Shown here one piece after another: positions 44,305-56,634 of a stretch of 64,000 nucleotides of DNA (positions are counted from its first letter, which is position 1; each line of letters starts with the position of its first letter). Source of the DNA: Gnetum montanum (Eukaryota; Streptophyta; Gnetopsida; Gnetales; Gnetaceae); contig MNCI01001980.1 of assembly GCA_015680685.1 (NCBI GenBank), forward strand, positions 9,865 through 73,864. The letters run 5' to 3'. The position numbers and the translations under genes are program-made. The notes beneath the pieces are model-generated. The model searched no databases, had not been told where the DNA came from, and was given only the letters and a program-made list of their open reading frames with translations.

Positions 44305-45100
44305 TGATGAGTGGTGAGGTACCCCTATGCTCAACCATACAAATACGAGCATGTATGCACGATCCGGTTGAACTCCACAGATGGACTAGTTGTGGCACCT
44401 AGACAGTTATACATTGATCACAGTTCGTTGTGTTCCCACCTGGACTAGTAGTAGCTTTGTCATGTATGGTTTAGTCGAGGGTGAGGCACATGATGTTGTC
44501 CTAACTCTATGTTACTCTTGATAACAAAGAAGATAAATTGATTAAATTAACAATAAGAGTAAAACATAAATTAGCCTATGGCAATGGTATCTGCCCTTAA
44601 CCATCCGTACACATCTTGAACTTCGTGGGATTACTGCTGGGCATACTAAGTGTTCGCACATAAACGCTCATGATTAAGGCGTACACATTCCGTTTAATGA
44701 CAAGAAAAGTAAATAACAATAAATCAGACTATAATTAAAAAAATATTAAATAATTAAATAATTAAAATAATAAAATTAATCTAAGTGAATGATGCAATGA
44801 TGAAAGTAATCTTGATCTTTATTGTCGATCATGCACGTGTCCGAGTATGTCACACTCGAACAAAGATGTCAGACAATTACAAACATCACACTGTGGGCAT
44901 GCACTGAGAATAACTGAAAGCTAAATTGCCAAAAAAAAAGAACTTCTAACTCTCTAATGATCTAATTTTTTCCCTCACTATGCGCTTGAGTGTTGTATTT
45001 ATAGGCTAACATAGGAATCACGATATCATGTATACGATATTGTATCTAGGTCGTGATATTGCATACTCGATATCGTGGCTTGGAAAACTGTGATTCATCA
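44305..45100 (-). repeat. element B 3' LTR
   Basis: Starts TGATGAGTGGTGAGG and ends TGATTCATCA. Aligns over its whole length with 53496-54291, with roughly one difference per eight to ten bases by eye, mostly C/T and G/A. Confidence 0.92.
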
Positions 45101-45117
45101 TACCCCCACAACTGAAT
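45101..45117 (-). other. G-rich tract before the 3' LTR of element B
   Basis: The minus strand reads GTTGTGGGGGTA against the LTR, the same as at 8594-8610 in element A. Confidence 0.55.
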
Positions 45118-45960
45118 AAAAACTTGTCCTTGAGTTAATACAACAAGAAATAAGTTTCTTACAAAGCATCATGAAGGTATGAGATTATTGACTACTATTG
45201 ACTCACCATGCCATAGTATGCAAACATAAAATTTGAACACAAAATACAAAATACAAAATTGTTGGAACTCATGTGGTTCTTGAAGGTGGTGGCTCCTCCA
45301 TTGATACTTTCCCTTTTTCTAGCCTTGTAGGCTTTTGAGATTGTTGATGGGTGAGAAGCACCTGTAGTTTCTCTTCTTTTATCCGAGGGCCATGCATAGT
45401 CCATGCTGATGTTCTAATGTTTGATGGAGCTAGCATCTTCCATGGACACGAAAACTATGGAAACATCTGATTTGCTTTAACATACCATGCAGCAAATTGC
45501 TGTCATTCCTCCTCATAGGCTCTAGCTTTGTCTCATAATTCTTGGTAATTTGTTAACCGTTAAGCCAAGTTTGCTGCTACATATTTTTGGTTGTGGTAGC
45601 TTGCTTTGATCACTTCTAATTCAAAGTTTTCTACTTCTAATTTTTGCAATATCTTCTTATGTTCCACAAACTCTGTCTCATCCTTAGCATAAGTGACAAC
45701 TACTTGCTTCTCAAGCTTAGTTCTTGGGCACCCTGCTGTTAACATAGCCAAGTTGGCATATCGTAGGTTTGCCAAATCCATGTACTCTGTTAAGTCTTGA
45801 ATCTATAGGTCTTGAATTTTCAATTCTACTTAGTGGATGAAGGCATAAGTATCTAGTATGGCTCACTAATCAATGTGTTCAACACTAAAAGAATTAATGT
45901 GGGCCTTAGCCATACAAATCTCTTTTTTGATGATTTCCTTGTACACTCCCACTTAGTCAT

Positions 45961-46811
45961 TGATGAGTGGCTAGGTACCCCTACACTCAACCATACGAAT
46001 ACGAGTGTGCATGCACGATCTGGTCGAACTCCGCAGACTAAATGCCTTAACACCACAAGAAACACTTGGGGTTAATCGTTCGTTGTCTTCCCAGGCTTGC
46101 TTGTAAGTGTCATGGTGTATGGTTAAGCAAGTCTGAGGTATGTGATTTTTTTGGNNNNNNNNNNNNNNNNNNNNNNNNNNNNNNNNNNNNNNNNNNNNNN
46201 NNNNNNNNNNNNNNNNNNNNNNNNNNNNNNNNNNNNNNNNNNNNNNNNNNNNNNNNNNNNNNNNNNNNNNNNNNNNNNNNNNNNNNNNNNNNNNNNNNNN
46301 NNNNNNNNNNNNNNNNNNNNNNNNNNNNNNNNNNNNNNNNNNNNNNNNNNNNNNNNNNNNNNNNNNNNNNNNNNNNNNNNNNNNNNNNNNNNNNNNNNNN
46401 NNNNNNNNNNNNNNNNNNNNNNNNNNNNNNNNNNNNNNNNNNNNNNNNNNNNNNNNTAAATAAATAACAATAAAAAAAACCATGTACTGCAAGGTTTATC
46501 CAATCAAGTTTGTCTTTATTACCGTACACAACTTGGGTTCAGGTTACAAGCTGCTCGAATAAAGAGTCGTTCACTCTAGGACTTCTACTGCGGGCACATG
46601 GGAAAAATTCTAACTTTGGAGTGATCAATTTGCCAGAGCTTCGCTACTTCTAGCTAGGATTGGGAAATAAGGGGAGTGCCGCCTCTTATTTATAGATATG
46701 GCGGCAGACCGTGATATCGCATACGCAATATCGTAGGGAAAGAGGCGATATCACATACGGGATATCGCATGGGATGCGATATCGCGGCACAGTGCATGTC
46801 ACGTCTCATTA
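45961..46811 (-). mobile_element. nested solo LTR in element B
   Basis: An LTR of the same family (starts TGATGAGTGGCTAGG, ends ACGTCTCATTA) flanked by exact GTCAT duplications at 45956-45960 and 46812-46816. Element B coding sequence continues across the insertion. It has more GATATC-type units than other copies (about 46705-46785) and a TATTTATA at about 46689. The run of N at 46155-46456 lies inside; if its true size is larger, an internal element could be hidden. Confidence 0.85.
46155..46456. other. assembly gap (302 N)
   Basis: An unresolved run inside the nested solo LTR. Frames that cross it are artefacts. Confidence 0.98.
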
Positions 46812-48905
46812 GTCATGAAAGTGTTCTTTTAACTTCTCATGCTTCTTGGCCTCATTTTCCATGCACTTATTTCTATGGTTGTCTTTTGTCAGATGGCATA
46901 GACCTCCTCCATGGAGAGGGTTCTATTCTCCCTGGCCAAGTGATTCATGTCTTGGTTGATCCGAACTAGTTGTTCTTGCATTTGTTGAAAACTTTCTTTG
47001 AGAATGTTCTTCTATTTCTCAACTGTTATCAACCAAATATTTTCAGTAGCAAGTAGTTTATTCTCCTCTTGTAGGGCCTTGAGAGCTTTGGCATGTGCAT
47101 ACATTTGAGCTTGTGACTTTTGAAGCATCCTAATCAGCCTATTCTTTTTCCATTGCCACCCTTTTATTCTCCATTAAAAATTCATTTAGTTGCTCTATTT
47201 TAAAGGATTTTAATTGATAGGCTACAAAAAATTAGGACAGATCCCACTGTTTAGCTTGTAGGGTGATGAACCTTTCTTGAAGTCTTTGTAATTAGGCTTT
47301 TGCATGTTTGGCACTAACCTTAGCCATGATCAGCTTCCCTTTAGTGCTAATGAGGTTTGACTATACTATAGTGACATTATCAATAATTTCAAACAAAGAA
47401 GTCATTACCTACCCTATCTACAGTAAATGATCAAGAACATCCTCATGCACAGCGGGAGTCATCGAAGGACTAGTTAGGAATTGAGCATCTCTTGCTTTAG
47501 TTAGATCTGCTAGTGGCACAATAGGAACATTAAAAAATTCTTTGATGTGTTCTATTACCACCTCTGTTATTCCAACTACATCCTGGTGTTGCATGACCAC
47601 CATTGTGGCACCTTCACTAGTTTCTAATTACACTTGGAATGATGCAGCATTTCTAGAGATCTGTTGTGACTAGTGTGATTCCCCACCTCCTGATTGAATT
47701 GAGACTTCACCCCTTGTAGGATCAATTGATATGGTTGGTCGTACAACATCATCAATCACATTGAAGAGATTGGCCTTGTCTCTGCTCCCCCAACTGACCA
47801 TCTCAGCGATGGCCCTAAGATGGCTCATTAATGGTCAGTAATCTTGCAGTGGTGATGGTGGTTATTGATCTTGCTGGCCTATGAGCTGTGTGCTAGGCCC
47901 TACTTCTTATTGTTAGCTAGGCCCTATTTTTTGAGGTGCAGTGGTCCCAACCGTCTATTTTTGTTCATGCTCCAATGTCTCACCGAAATTTTTTCTTGGT
48001 GCTGGTGGCTTGAGTAATTCAACATATGAAGCATTCTAAGCTTTTTTCTAGGGACGTCATTGGTGTACCCCAGAATTCCAGCACATTGGCATAGCTTCCT
48101 AATTAGACACAGAAAGGGCAATGCAAACTTGCCTATCTTTTGCTCTTCAAACCACCTTAATATTTCTATTAAATATAGATGAGGCAAATTGGCATCAAAC
48201 TAATCCATCAGAATTGCACTTCCTCTTGTCGCATAAGTAGAAATTCTATTTAAACCCTTTGTTGGGAAAATATGATAGGTGCCAATTTTAAAATAAATCC
48301 TCTCTTCAAGGGTTAATTCTCCATATGTCTTATCTTCTTTGCCATATGCCCTTTTTAACCATACTTTTCTTGCATCTCCATTAGAGTGAGTGGACAAATG
48401 AGTAACTTTGGGCCCTCCATTTGGAAGATTCAAAACTTCTACAATGGCCTTTGTGGAGAAATCAACTGAAATTCTACCAATATCAATGGTGGTGCCCTCT
48501 TCTTTATTGTGCCAAAACTAATATGTTTCACCCAAATACCACTCTCCACTCTCCAAGAGGATGGGCCATATTGGAGATCCCTTAAGTAGATTCTTGACTA
48601 GTCATGGGCGAATTCATAAAAGGCCCAAAATTAAGTTCCACAATCATGGTAGAGGATGTGAACTTTTCCTGAATGGCTTGAATACATTCTAGGGACAATG
48701 TGAGGTGTTGTCCTTGTTTTGGTGCCCTGACCTCTCCACCTTTTGCTTGGCTAGATTTTGCAGTGATAGAAGTTTCCTAATAGATGTTGAATGATTGTGC
48801 CTCCTGCTTTGCATGTTTTTCATGAGGTCCTTGGCCTTTGCCTCCTCTTAGAAATTTAGTTGCACCTTGAGAAGGTCCTCCCTACTATCCTCTTTTAGGG
48901 GCCAT

Positions 48906-50900
48906 TTGTAATCACATAAGGACCAATTGTTAGTAAGGTTATTTAAAGAAATTTGGTTATCCTATACCTTATTTCCTTTAATAAATGTTTAATTATTTAC
49001 TTATTGTGATTCTTGAGTTAGAAATTTTTCAAGGAAGTTGCCGTAAAAGTTTAATGTTGGACTTGATCTATTTAGGTAACACATATAATAACTTAGATGA
49101 CTTGGGTAAAGGGAGAAAATTAGTTTGGCATGAATTTTTGATAGTACTTACCCCTATGATATCCTTTGGGTGATAGAAAATTTTGAAAAAATTATGTGCA
49201 AGTTCTATAGTACATCTTCCCCATGACTAAGTTGAACACCCTGGGTTTAATTAGGTTCAATCGGAAAAGAAATTGAAGTGTCGAAGAGAAAAATATTGGA
49301 AGTTGAATTTAGACTCACAAAGCTCTGAAAATCGTGGAAAAAAATTTGAGAAACTCCCCTCATGTCAACTATTGAAAATGACATGTGTAGTGCACGAGGG
49401 TCCCCTATATATACTTTTTATGGACATTATATCACATACATGATAGCGCGTACCTGATATCGCGTTGGACCTGATATTGGGTACCTGATATCATGTCCCA
49501 ACCAAGATATGGTACTTAGTGGAATTGATGATTATTCAAGTTTTTAGGGCTAGAATTAAAGGATTTGAGATAGATTCGAAAGGTCTGGGGTAATGGCAAG
49601 GGGAAATTGAGGCACCAAAAGTGTAATGAAGTGGAGTCATATAATGAAGTTCTTTGAAATTGATGAGGAAAAAGGACATGTAATGGTTCTAAGAAATGTT
49701 CAATTAAAATGATGACAAAGGAAAGAATAGATTTGGCAATGGAGTACTTGGAGGGTATAAAATGATGTGGTGGTGTGCAACACGTACAAATTACAAAAGT
49801 CATGCAAGTGGATCCTCCCCAAAGCAGGTTCCAACCTATAATGCCCTTGCGTAACCACAACTTAAAATGTCTGTAGGCATTGGAAGGGTTAAATGCAACC
49901 CACACCTATGCAACAAAAGACACACATGTTAAGTACCACCACTATGAGGTACGAATTCTATGCCACACAAGACACAAGTTAGAAGTACCTAGACCGTGAG
50001 ATGAGATAAATTGTAGAAGGGTTTGTAGAGATTGGGACATGAGGTAACTTATCCTGGGCATAATGAATCCTATGTGTTATGCGTGATTAAAGTACCATTA
50101 GCCTTTTGATCCAAGATCAAAACCAAGTTCATACCTTTGATCATTGTCATCGCATTGTTTCATCCCAATGATAGACAACCATAAGAGCATCATGAAAGTA
50201 AGGTGTATGATTACTTGGCGTTTTGCGCAAGGGAGGAGGGATTTAAATTTGTTTCTAGCATGTTTTTTTCTTGTGCTTTTCTTTTCTGCTTCACTTCTTT
50301 CTTTTCTTTTTCGCTTTCTTCTGGTCGCTTTTATACTTGGTCTTTCCAAAGGTGATCCAAAGAAGTTGCCAACCTTTAGGCATGGGTGCATGTCTTTCTA
50401 GTGGAACCCCCCATAATAGCATTGAGTTCCTTTATTACAACTCTTACTCCCATTGTTCGTTAGATCTACAAGGACCTTAGTACAACCAAGCTACATGATA
50501 GCACATACAGATGTTGCCAAAGAAAATCCATAAGTTCCTTTGATGTCACACCCTTGCCATTCCCTCTTAGTCTGTCACTCTTTGCTTTGGGCATAATGAG
50601 TACATAGTTACTTTAAGTTTTGATGATATCAAGAATATCATCATACCCAGAGTAAGAACCTCTTCTTAACAGAATGGATGGGTGGATGTTGTGGGCTCAC
50701 TATCCAAATAATTAGTCACTTGTGACTTGATGCCATAGAACAATGCCTCAACTAACTGGTTACATGAGTATTTTATTCACAGATGAGATTACCCATAAAA
50801 AGATAAAATGACAAATTGGAAAATGAGAACTTAGAAAACAAAAAATAAAAAAAATAAAAAAATTTAAAACCAAAGGAAAGAAAAAACATTTACTAATTTT
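48906..50900. other. element B non-coding middle
   Basis: Matches in patches 11499-13545 of element A. No sustained frame on either strand; includes the promoter-like module at 49406-49500. Confidence 0.7.
49406..49500 (-). promoter_or_regulatory. internal promoter-like module of element B
   Basis: On the minus strand four GATATC/GATATT-type units (49495-49425, each with neighbouring TACCTGATATC or variant) precede TATATATA at 49413-49406, about 500 bp before the 3' ORF start at 48905. Better preserved than the copy in element A. Confidence 0.55.
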
Positions 50901-53363
50901 TCTTGTTAGAATGGGGGGTATTCCCCATGACTAAAACTTTGATCATGATGAGAATTAATAAATGGAAAGTTAGGATCTATGCATGTTGGAAATATTGGGG
51001 TTTGGTCATATCCAAACTACTAGGTCTCTTTGGGTGTAGTGGTAGGAACGTACCCAAATTGGGGTTCACACACTTGATTAAAGTAGGAATAGTGGAGAAA
51101 ATTATAAGATGTGGTCATGTGATAAGAAGCTAACCCACTATGGCACCCATGACCATAATACGGTATGCAAGGATCGATATGTCTCCTCACGTTGTTATAT
51201 TCATTGGGTCACATGATTGTTGGAGTATTAATTGGTAACCTGGATAAGGTAATAGGAGGTGTTAAGTTTGAAGAGGAAGGTGTATCACTATGTTGGGCTT
51301 GTGTTGAGTTGGAGGATGTAGTGGTTTTAGAATCATGTTGTCTCTTTCTAAGGCCATGCCTAAAGAAAGGATTCTTCAAACATTATGAAGGACTCTCATT
51401 GCTATTAACAGTAGCAACACAAGTAATGTTCGTTGGTTGGTGCTATGGTGCAAAAAATTTTGGTACAACTGGTGGCAACGTAGAAGGAGGTGAAGGATGA
51501 GAATATTGAGAGTAAGGAGTGTAAAGAACATGAGGTGGTAGTCTCATAGGAGAGGACATGGATTGATGATACTCGAGAGAGTGATAACGATGAGGTGAAG
51601 TAGAGGATGTTGATCTAGTTGGAGAAATAGTGTTTTGAACATAATAAGCACTTGGTTTTGGGTGATATGAAGGGTGTGGCTAGTTTGGTGATGACCTCCA
51701 CCACAACTAGGCGGTTTTTCCACTACGGTTGAGCATAGTACTAAGGCTAGTAAGAATTTTCCCACAGATAGTACGATGAGTTGTGAAATTGCCCATAAAG
51801 TTGTGGGACAAGGATGTGCCTAACCATGGACTTTTATATGAAATTTGGATGCAACATTCTTTCTGAATGCTCATGTAGATGTGACAAGATTAGGCATTGG
51901 CCTTTTAAATGATCGTATAGGCAAACATCACATTGATACTTATGATTTGTGGTTGAGCCCCTATCCTCATTTTCTTTAGCCCTTCTTTCTAATTATCAAA
52001 TGATGTTCTATCCTATTTTTAGGTTTGGTATCCTCTATTTGTTTTGGTCATTAAAGTTATCTTATGTGGGTCTCCCTCTAATAATGTCTACATATTCTCC
52101 ACATTTTTCATGTATACACTCTATCATCTTATTGATCTTTGCCTTGATTTCATCTAGTGATTTTAGTATTGGCAAAGGTAGGGATGGTTTTACCTCCTCA
52201 AGGTGAGTCGATTTCTCCTCTTCATAATTATGGACCTCTGTTATTTCAAGAGTTTGGTCCTATTGACATTTTTTAACACTCTCCCATTTGGCTATTTCTC
52301 CTTCTTCTTTTTCTACTTACTTAATAAGCTCTTGGAATTGATGGGTTCATAGTTCATATAGTTGACTTGGGGCATACATCCCTAGGGTCTCCCTTGTTTC
52401 ATTATAGAGCCCATCCATGATGTGATACATTAGACTTTCCTTGGAGAACCCATGGCCTAGGAATTTATTTAACAAAGAGTAATATCTTTCTAAGGCCATG
52501 TCCAAGGGTTCATGTTGCCCTTGTTTCCACTCTTAGATTTGTCTCCTCAAGGCTGACATTCTTGCATAGGTTTGATATCTTTCGTTGAAGAGGTTTACCA
52601 TTGTAGGCCAATGGAAAATTGAATTTAGTTTTAAAGACCTATACCACACTTTAGCTTGGCCAACAAGTGTCATAGGGAAGAGCTTAAGCCTTTTCCACCC
52701 ATTCTCAATGTTGTTCCATACATAGAAATCATAGAAGGCTTGTAAATGATTTTGCAGATTTGAATCATAGCCTCCTGAGAACTTAGGAAAGTTGTTTAAA
52801 TGAAGCTTGGATAGATGACTTTCCTTGCGATGCTTACAAGATATCTAAATAGCCTCTATTATATGCATTAGGCTCTTAGTGGCCAACAGGGGTTCATCAT
52901 CACTAAGTAGGTTGTGAGTTCATGAATTGGGACAATGTTTTCTGTGTTCATGTTGGCATTCTTGATTTTTCCCATGGGTTCAATTTTTATTTCTACATCA
53001 ACCCCTTAAGGAATAGTCATCTGGGTGACAACCCAACGTTGAAAGAGCAGAGGAAGAGAGGGAACTAGAAGGCTTGTCATGACTTTTGTAAGTCTCCCAA
53101 TAATCGCCTGATGTATTCTTTCTACCCATTAAGAAGGTCCTAGGCCTTATGGGCCCCCTTATTCTAGGGGATGTCCCATCATCACTAGAAGTGTTTGGGT
53201 TGGATGAAAAAACCCCTTGAGTATCATTGGGGTGTCTATGAACATATGAAACTCTTGCATAAGATTGAGTACTCCAAAATTCTTCTTCATCATAACTTTC
53301 ATTGGTTATTCAATGAATTTCCTCACTAGATGTTGCATTATCATTATCTTGTGAAAGAGACAT
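50901..53363 (-). pseudogene. element B gag with tail, broken
   Basis: ATG at 53363 opens M-S-L-S-Q-D-N-D-N-A-T, a Ser/Asp-rich start. The gag core follows from about 52810: L-N-N-F-P-K-F-S-G-G-Y-D-S-N, L-K-L-F-P-M-T-L-V, V-W-Y-R-S-L-K-L, then M-S-A-L-R-R-Q-I and H-E-P-L-D-M-A-L-E near 52550-52500. A Lys/Glu-rich region continues to about 51870. The tail to about 50900 corresponds to the Pro/Tyr-rich tail of element A and is heavily eroded. No protease follows. Confidence 0.78.
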
Positions 53364-53477
53364 TGTCGTAAATTGTGTAACTTAATTGAATTTAATTTCT
53401 TTGTCTACAAGATATATTGTTAATAAGTTGTTACAATGATCTTGTATGATATAACTAATCTAGATAACTAGCACCAT

Positions 53478-53495
53478 CCCCAACAATAGTGCCAT
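53478..53495 (-). other. element B primer-binding site (tRNA-Asp-like)
   Basis: The minus strand reads ATGGCACTATTGTTGGGG directly after the LTR, again a C-to-T/G-to-A decayed form of the tRNA-Asp site. Confidence 0.7.
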
Positions 53496-54291
53496 TGATG
53501 AGTGACAAGGTACCCCTACGCTCAACCATATGAATATGAGCATGTACGCACGATCTGGTCGAACTCTACGAATGGACTAGTTGTGGCATCTAGATAGTTA
53601 TACGTTGATTACAGTTCGCTGTCTTCCCATTTGGACTAGTAGTAGCTTTATCACGTATGGTTTAGTGTAGGGTGAGGCACATGATGTTGTCCTAACTCTA
53701 TGTTACACCTAATTACAAAGAAGATAAATTGATTAAATTAACAATAAGAGTAAAACCTAAATTAGCCTATGATGATGGTATCTATCCTTAATCGTTTATA
53801 CATGTCTTGGAATTTGTTGGATTACTGCTGGGTGTACCAAGTATTCACACTTAAATGCTCATGATTAAGGTGTACACATTCCGTTTAATGATACAAAATG
53901 TAAATAACAATAAATCAGATTGTAATTAAAGAAAACATTAAATAATTAAATAATTAAAACAATAAAATTAATCTAAGTGAATGCTGCAATGATGAAAGTA
54001 ATCTCGATCTTTATTTTTGGTCATGCACATGTTCAAGTACGTCACACTTGAACAAAGGTGCCATAAAATTACAAACATCACACTATGGGCATGCACTGAG
54101 AATAACTGAAAGCTAAACTACCAAAAGAAAAGAACTCTAACTCTCTAACAATCTAATTTGTTCCCTCACTATGCACCTAAGTGCTGTATTTATAGGCTAA
54201 CACAAGAATCATGATATCGTGTATATGATATCGTATCTAGGCTACGATATCGCGTACTCAATATCGGGGTTTGGCAAACCACGATTCATCA
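53496..54291 (-). repeat. element B 5' LTR
   Basis: On the minus strand begins TGATGAATCGTGG at 54291. GATATC cluster at 54268-54205 and TATAAATA at 54194-54187, then the transcribed part. Confidence 0.92.
54187..54268 (-). promoter_or_regulatory. LTR promoter of element B (GATATC cluster and TATA box)
   Basis: Four GATATC-type palindromes spaced by roughly 10-17 bp, then TATAAATA about 11 bp after the last. Equivalent clusters occur in all other LTRs of the family here and upstream of both 3' ORFs. Confidence 0.6.
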
Positions 54292-54460
54292 GCCTAGAAA
54301 GAAAATGAAGAAATCAACTTATGAAAATGTTTTTAATAAAAAAATTATTTAATTAAAAATCAAAGGTGATTCATATCACATGTATGTGAGAAAAGAAAAC
54401 ATAGTTTATAAATTTAAAACATAAACAAATATGTTATACAAGTATCATATCCTCATCATC

Positions 54461-54497
54461 CTAGCCTTATCCCAACAAAATGGGGTTGGATACATGA
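54461..54497 (+). repeat. SINE-type conserved motif
   Basis: CCTTATCCCAACAAAATGGGG followed by a TTGGATACATGA-type end. From memory this resembles a short conserved motif near the 3' end of many plant SINEs. No body or tail was delimited. Confidence 0.35.
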
Positions 54498-54931
54498 GTT
54501 TCTTTCATCATTTTCCTCTATGAAGAGCTAGATCTTTGTTTATTTGCAAATTGTATCATATGCATATGTTATATATATCCTTTTATTTTTTCACTACCTT
54601 AATTTTTTTTTTGAAAAATGAAAACCCTTTCATTTACTATTCTTTCATACCAAAATCATTTTCTATCTAGTTTCTTTGTTTTAAAGCCAGTTGTAGCTTG
54701 GTTCTTTTATTTCTAAACATGTACCAAGCCATAGTTTCATGATGCATGTGATTCTTTTACTTATAAATAGATTATGGCCTTTAGGATGTCTTATTTTAGT
54801 CTATGAAAATTTTTTGGCATGTTAGTTTAGGGTAGAGTCAAAGTCTATTGTAAGAATTTGCAAGAATTTTGTGGTATTTTGACCATTATGGACTTTTTTC
54901 TATTTTGGATTTGGATCATAAAATAATATTT

Positions 54932-54962
<31 letters not shown>

Positions 54963-54980
54963 CTCTATGTGTGTGTGTGG
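54932..54980. repeat. TA/TG microsatellite
   Basis: (TA)n followed by two (TG)n runs separated by TCTCTA. Confidence 0.9.
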
Positions 54981-54994
54981 TTGGGTTTTCTCAA

Positions 54995-55008
54995 TTGGTA
55001 ACGAAAGC
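54995..55008 (+). other. possible tRNA-Met-type primer site of an old LTR element
   Basis: TTGGTAACGAAAGC lies two bases from a possible LTR end (…TTTTCTCA at 54993). It differs at two positions from a TGGTATCAAAGC-type site. The LTR would start at 43414 and be split by element B. Confidence 0.3.
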
Positions 55009-55324
55009 TATGAATCTTTTAGATGCCCCTATTTGCATGTAGTAGTGGAATATTCCTTAATAGGATCTAGCCCATGGAAACAATGGTTTGGATGCATTTG
55101 GTACCTTACATTTTGATTTGTAAGTTCATTTGAGGCTAGAAAACTAGTTGAGACCATGGCATTAAGTGGTATACAATAAGGCATAGTCAAGACCTATCCT
55201 TCTGATGATATGTGTGTCTCGCCTATTAATGATGCTAGTAGTAAGGCTATTGTCAAGACTTATCCATGAGTGGCTCATTTGGGATCACAATGATTCTTCG
55301 ATGATAATAGTAAGGTTATTTTTA

Positions 55325-55590
55325 AGACATATCAGTATATTCTTTTGGTAGTGAGAGTTATCAAGAGCTAGCCCTCGGAGATGCTTGGATAAACTATATA
55401 ATCTTTGGATTTTATGACATCTTTAAATATTAAATAATTAACAGGATAATCTAATGTTATAGTGAGTCTATTCCAAGACTTGTTAGTATAATCCTTTTGA
55501 TAATGAGAATAACCAGGACCTAGCCTTCGGATATTTCTTGATAAAATATAAAATATTTAGATTTAAAAAAATTTTGTGGCATTTTTGGAC
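55325..55590. repeat. two-copy direct repeat, period about 150 bp
   Basis: About 55325-55435 and 55475-55590 share CAGTATATTCTTTTG-like, AGAGCTAGCCCTCGGA-like and ATAAAATATA-like blocks in order. Non-coding. Confidence 0.55.
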
Positions 55591-56634
55591 TTCAATAAAT
55601 TTTTGAATATTTAATTGAAAATCTTTGTCTAGCATGTATCTTGAGACTTTTGGTCCAAAATTTTTATGCTCCATGAATAAGGAAATAAAATAACCTTTCT
55701 TATTTGAGTGGTTTTAACTCTTCTTTTATTTTGATGTAGAGGAACTTTAGAAGAGGAACATGGGATAACAAATGGATCAATTCTATACAAGATGGACTCT
55801 CTATATTTGAAAAATAAATTTTTTATATTTTGTAAAGTAGAAACATTGTACACTTTTGAATATATGAGATATTTATCTATTTTTATGAATAAATTATAAA
55901 ATATAATAGATATGAAATTACCATATATGCCATTTGGATTATGACATTGCAAGGATTATTTTTCATTTTGGCATGCATTATATGTTTGAGAAAAATAATA
56001 TTAGTTTATTATATATTAATTTGTTATTATTATTAGTTAATTTGATAAACTTCAAACATGAATATCTTTATTTCTAAATGTTTGATTGAAGTAAAATAAG
56101 TCTCATTGGAATCATTATTATGTACTCTTTACTAATATAACTAGTTACATTTTTTGGCATCTACATTTTTGGAGTACTACTAATTTTCATTTTTTTTCAA
56201 ATTAATTTTAATTAATTATTTATGTAAGTAATAAAAAATTTTGTTACATTATATTGCTATATTGTATTTATGCTTCTAATGGGTAATTTTTATTTATTCT
56301 ACAACTACTTTTTGAATTAGTAAATTAAGGTTAAATTTAGATTCGTAGGGTTTGTTAGCATTTCTATTTGTTATTTATAAGATTTTATAGATAATTAATA
56401 TGGGTGTTACATGCATGACATCAAAGAAAGGATTTTTTATTGGATGTGAGAATATTAAATTCTTTTATACATTATTTGATATGTTTGATATTTTCTAAAT
56501 ATGATTTAGTATAAAATAAGGGGAACAAGTTCAATGATATTCCATCCAAAAATTTCCAATATTCCCAAGCAACTTAAAATTAGGTGTTTGATAAATTGTT
56601 AATTTAACTTTAAAATCCAAATGATAATAATCAT
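55591..56634. other. AT-rich, nothing recognised
   Basis: No gene. The minus-strand frame at 55952-55629 is AT-driven and has no domain. Confidence 0.45.

Larger units (their letters stand above)
45210..48905 (-). pseudogene. element B 3' ORF, broken and split by a solo LTR
   Basis: Starts at ATG 48905 (M-A-P-K-R-G, then G-G-P-S-Q-G-A-T-K), as in element A. The domain pieces lie at 48433-48200 (L-P-N-G-G-P-K-V-T-H-L-S-T and R-G-S-A-I-L-M) and 48187-47924 (L-P-F-L-C-L-I-R-K-L-C). Coiled-coil pieces follow at 47603-47418, 45781-45560 and 45404-45195, the last ending in N-H-M-S-S-N-N-F. The solo LTR at 45961-46811 cuts the coiled-coil part. Conservation of start, order and end with element A, while both are dead, shows that the ORF is an original part of the family. 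Confidence 0.75.
44305..54291 (-). mobile_element. LTR element B: second pol-less two-ORF copy
   Basis: LTRs at 44305-45100 and 53496-54291, both 796 bp. The primer site and gag lie at the right, so it runs right to left like element A. Length is 9,987 bp, or about 9.1 kb after removing the nested solo LTR at 45961-46811 with its duplicated GTCAT. Same plan as element A: gag (53363 to about 51870 plus tail), non-coding middle, 3' ORF (48905 to about 45210), no pol. The flanks GTGTA (44300-44304) and GCCTA (54292-54296) match at only three of five bases, so the target duplication is decayed or the element is recombinant. Confidence 0.9.

Noticed and set aside
46110-46529. Long open frames across the run of N
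   Set aside because: They exist only because unknown bases do not give stops.
55629-55952. Minus-strand frame of 107 codons
   Set aside because: AT-driven composition in a repeat-rich region without any motif.
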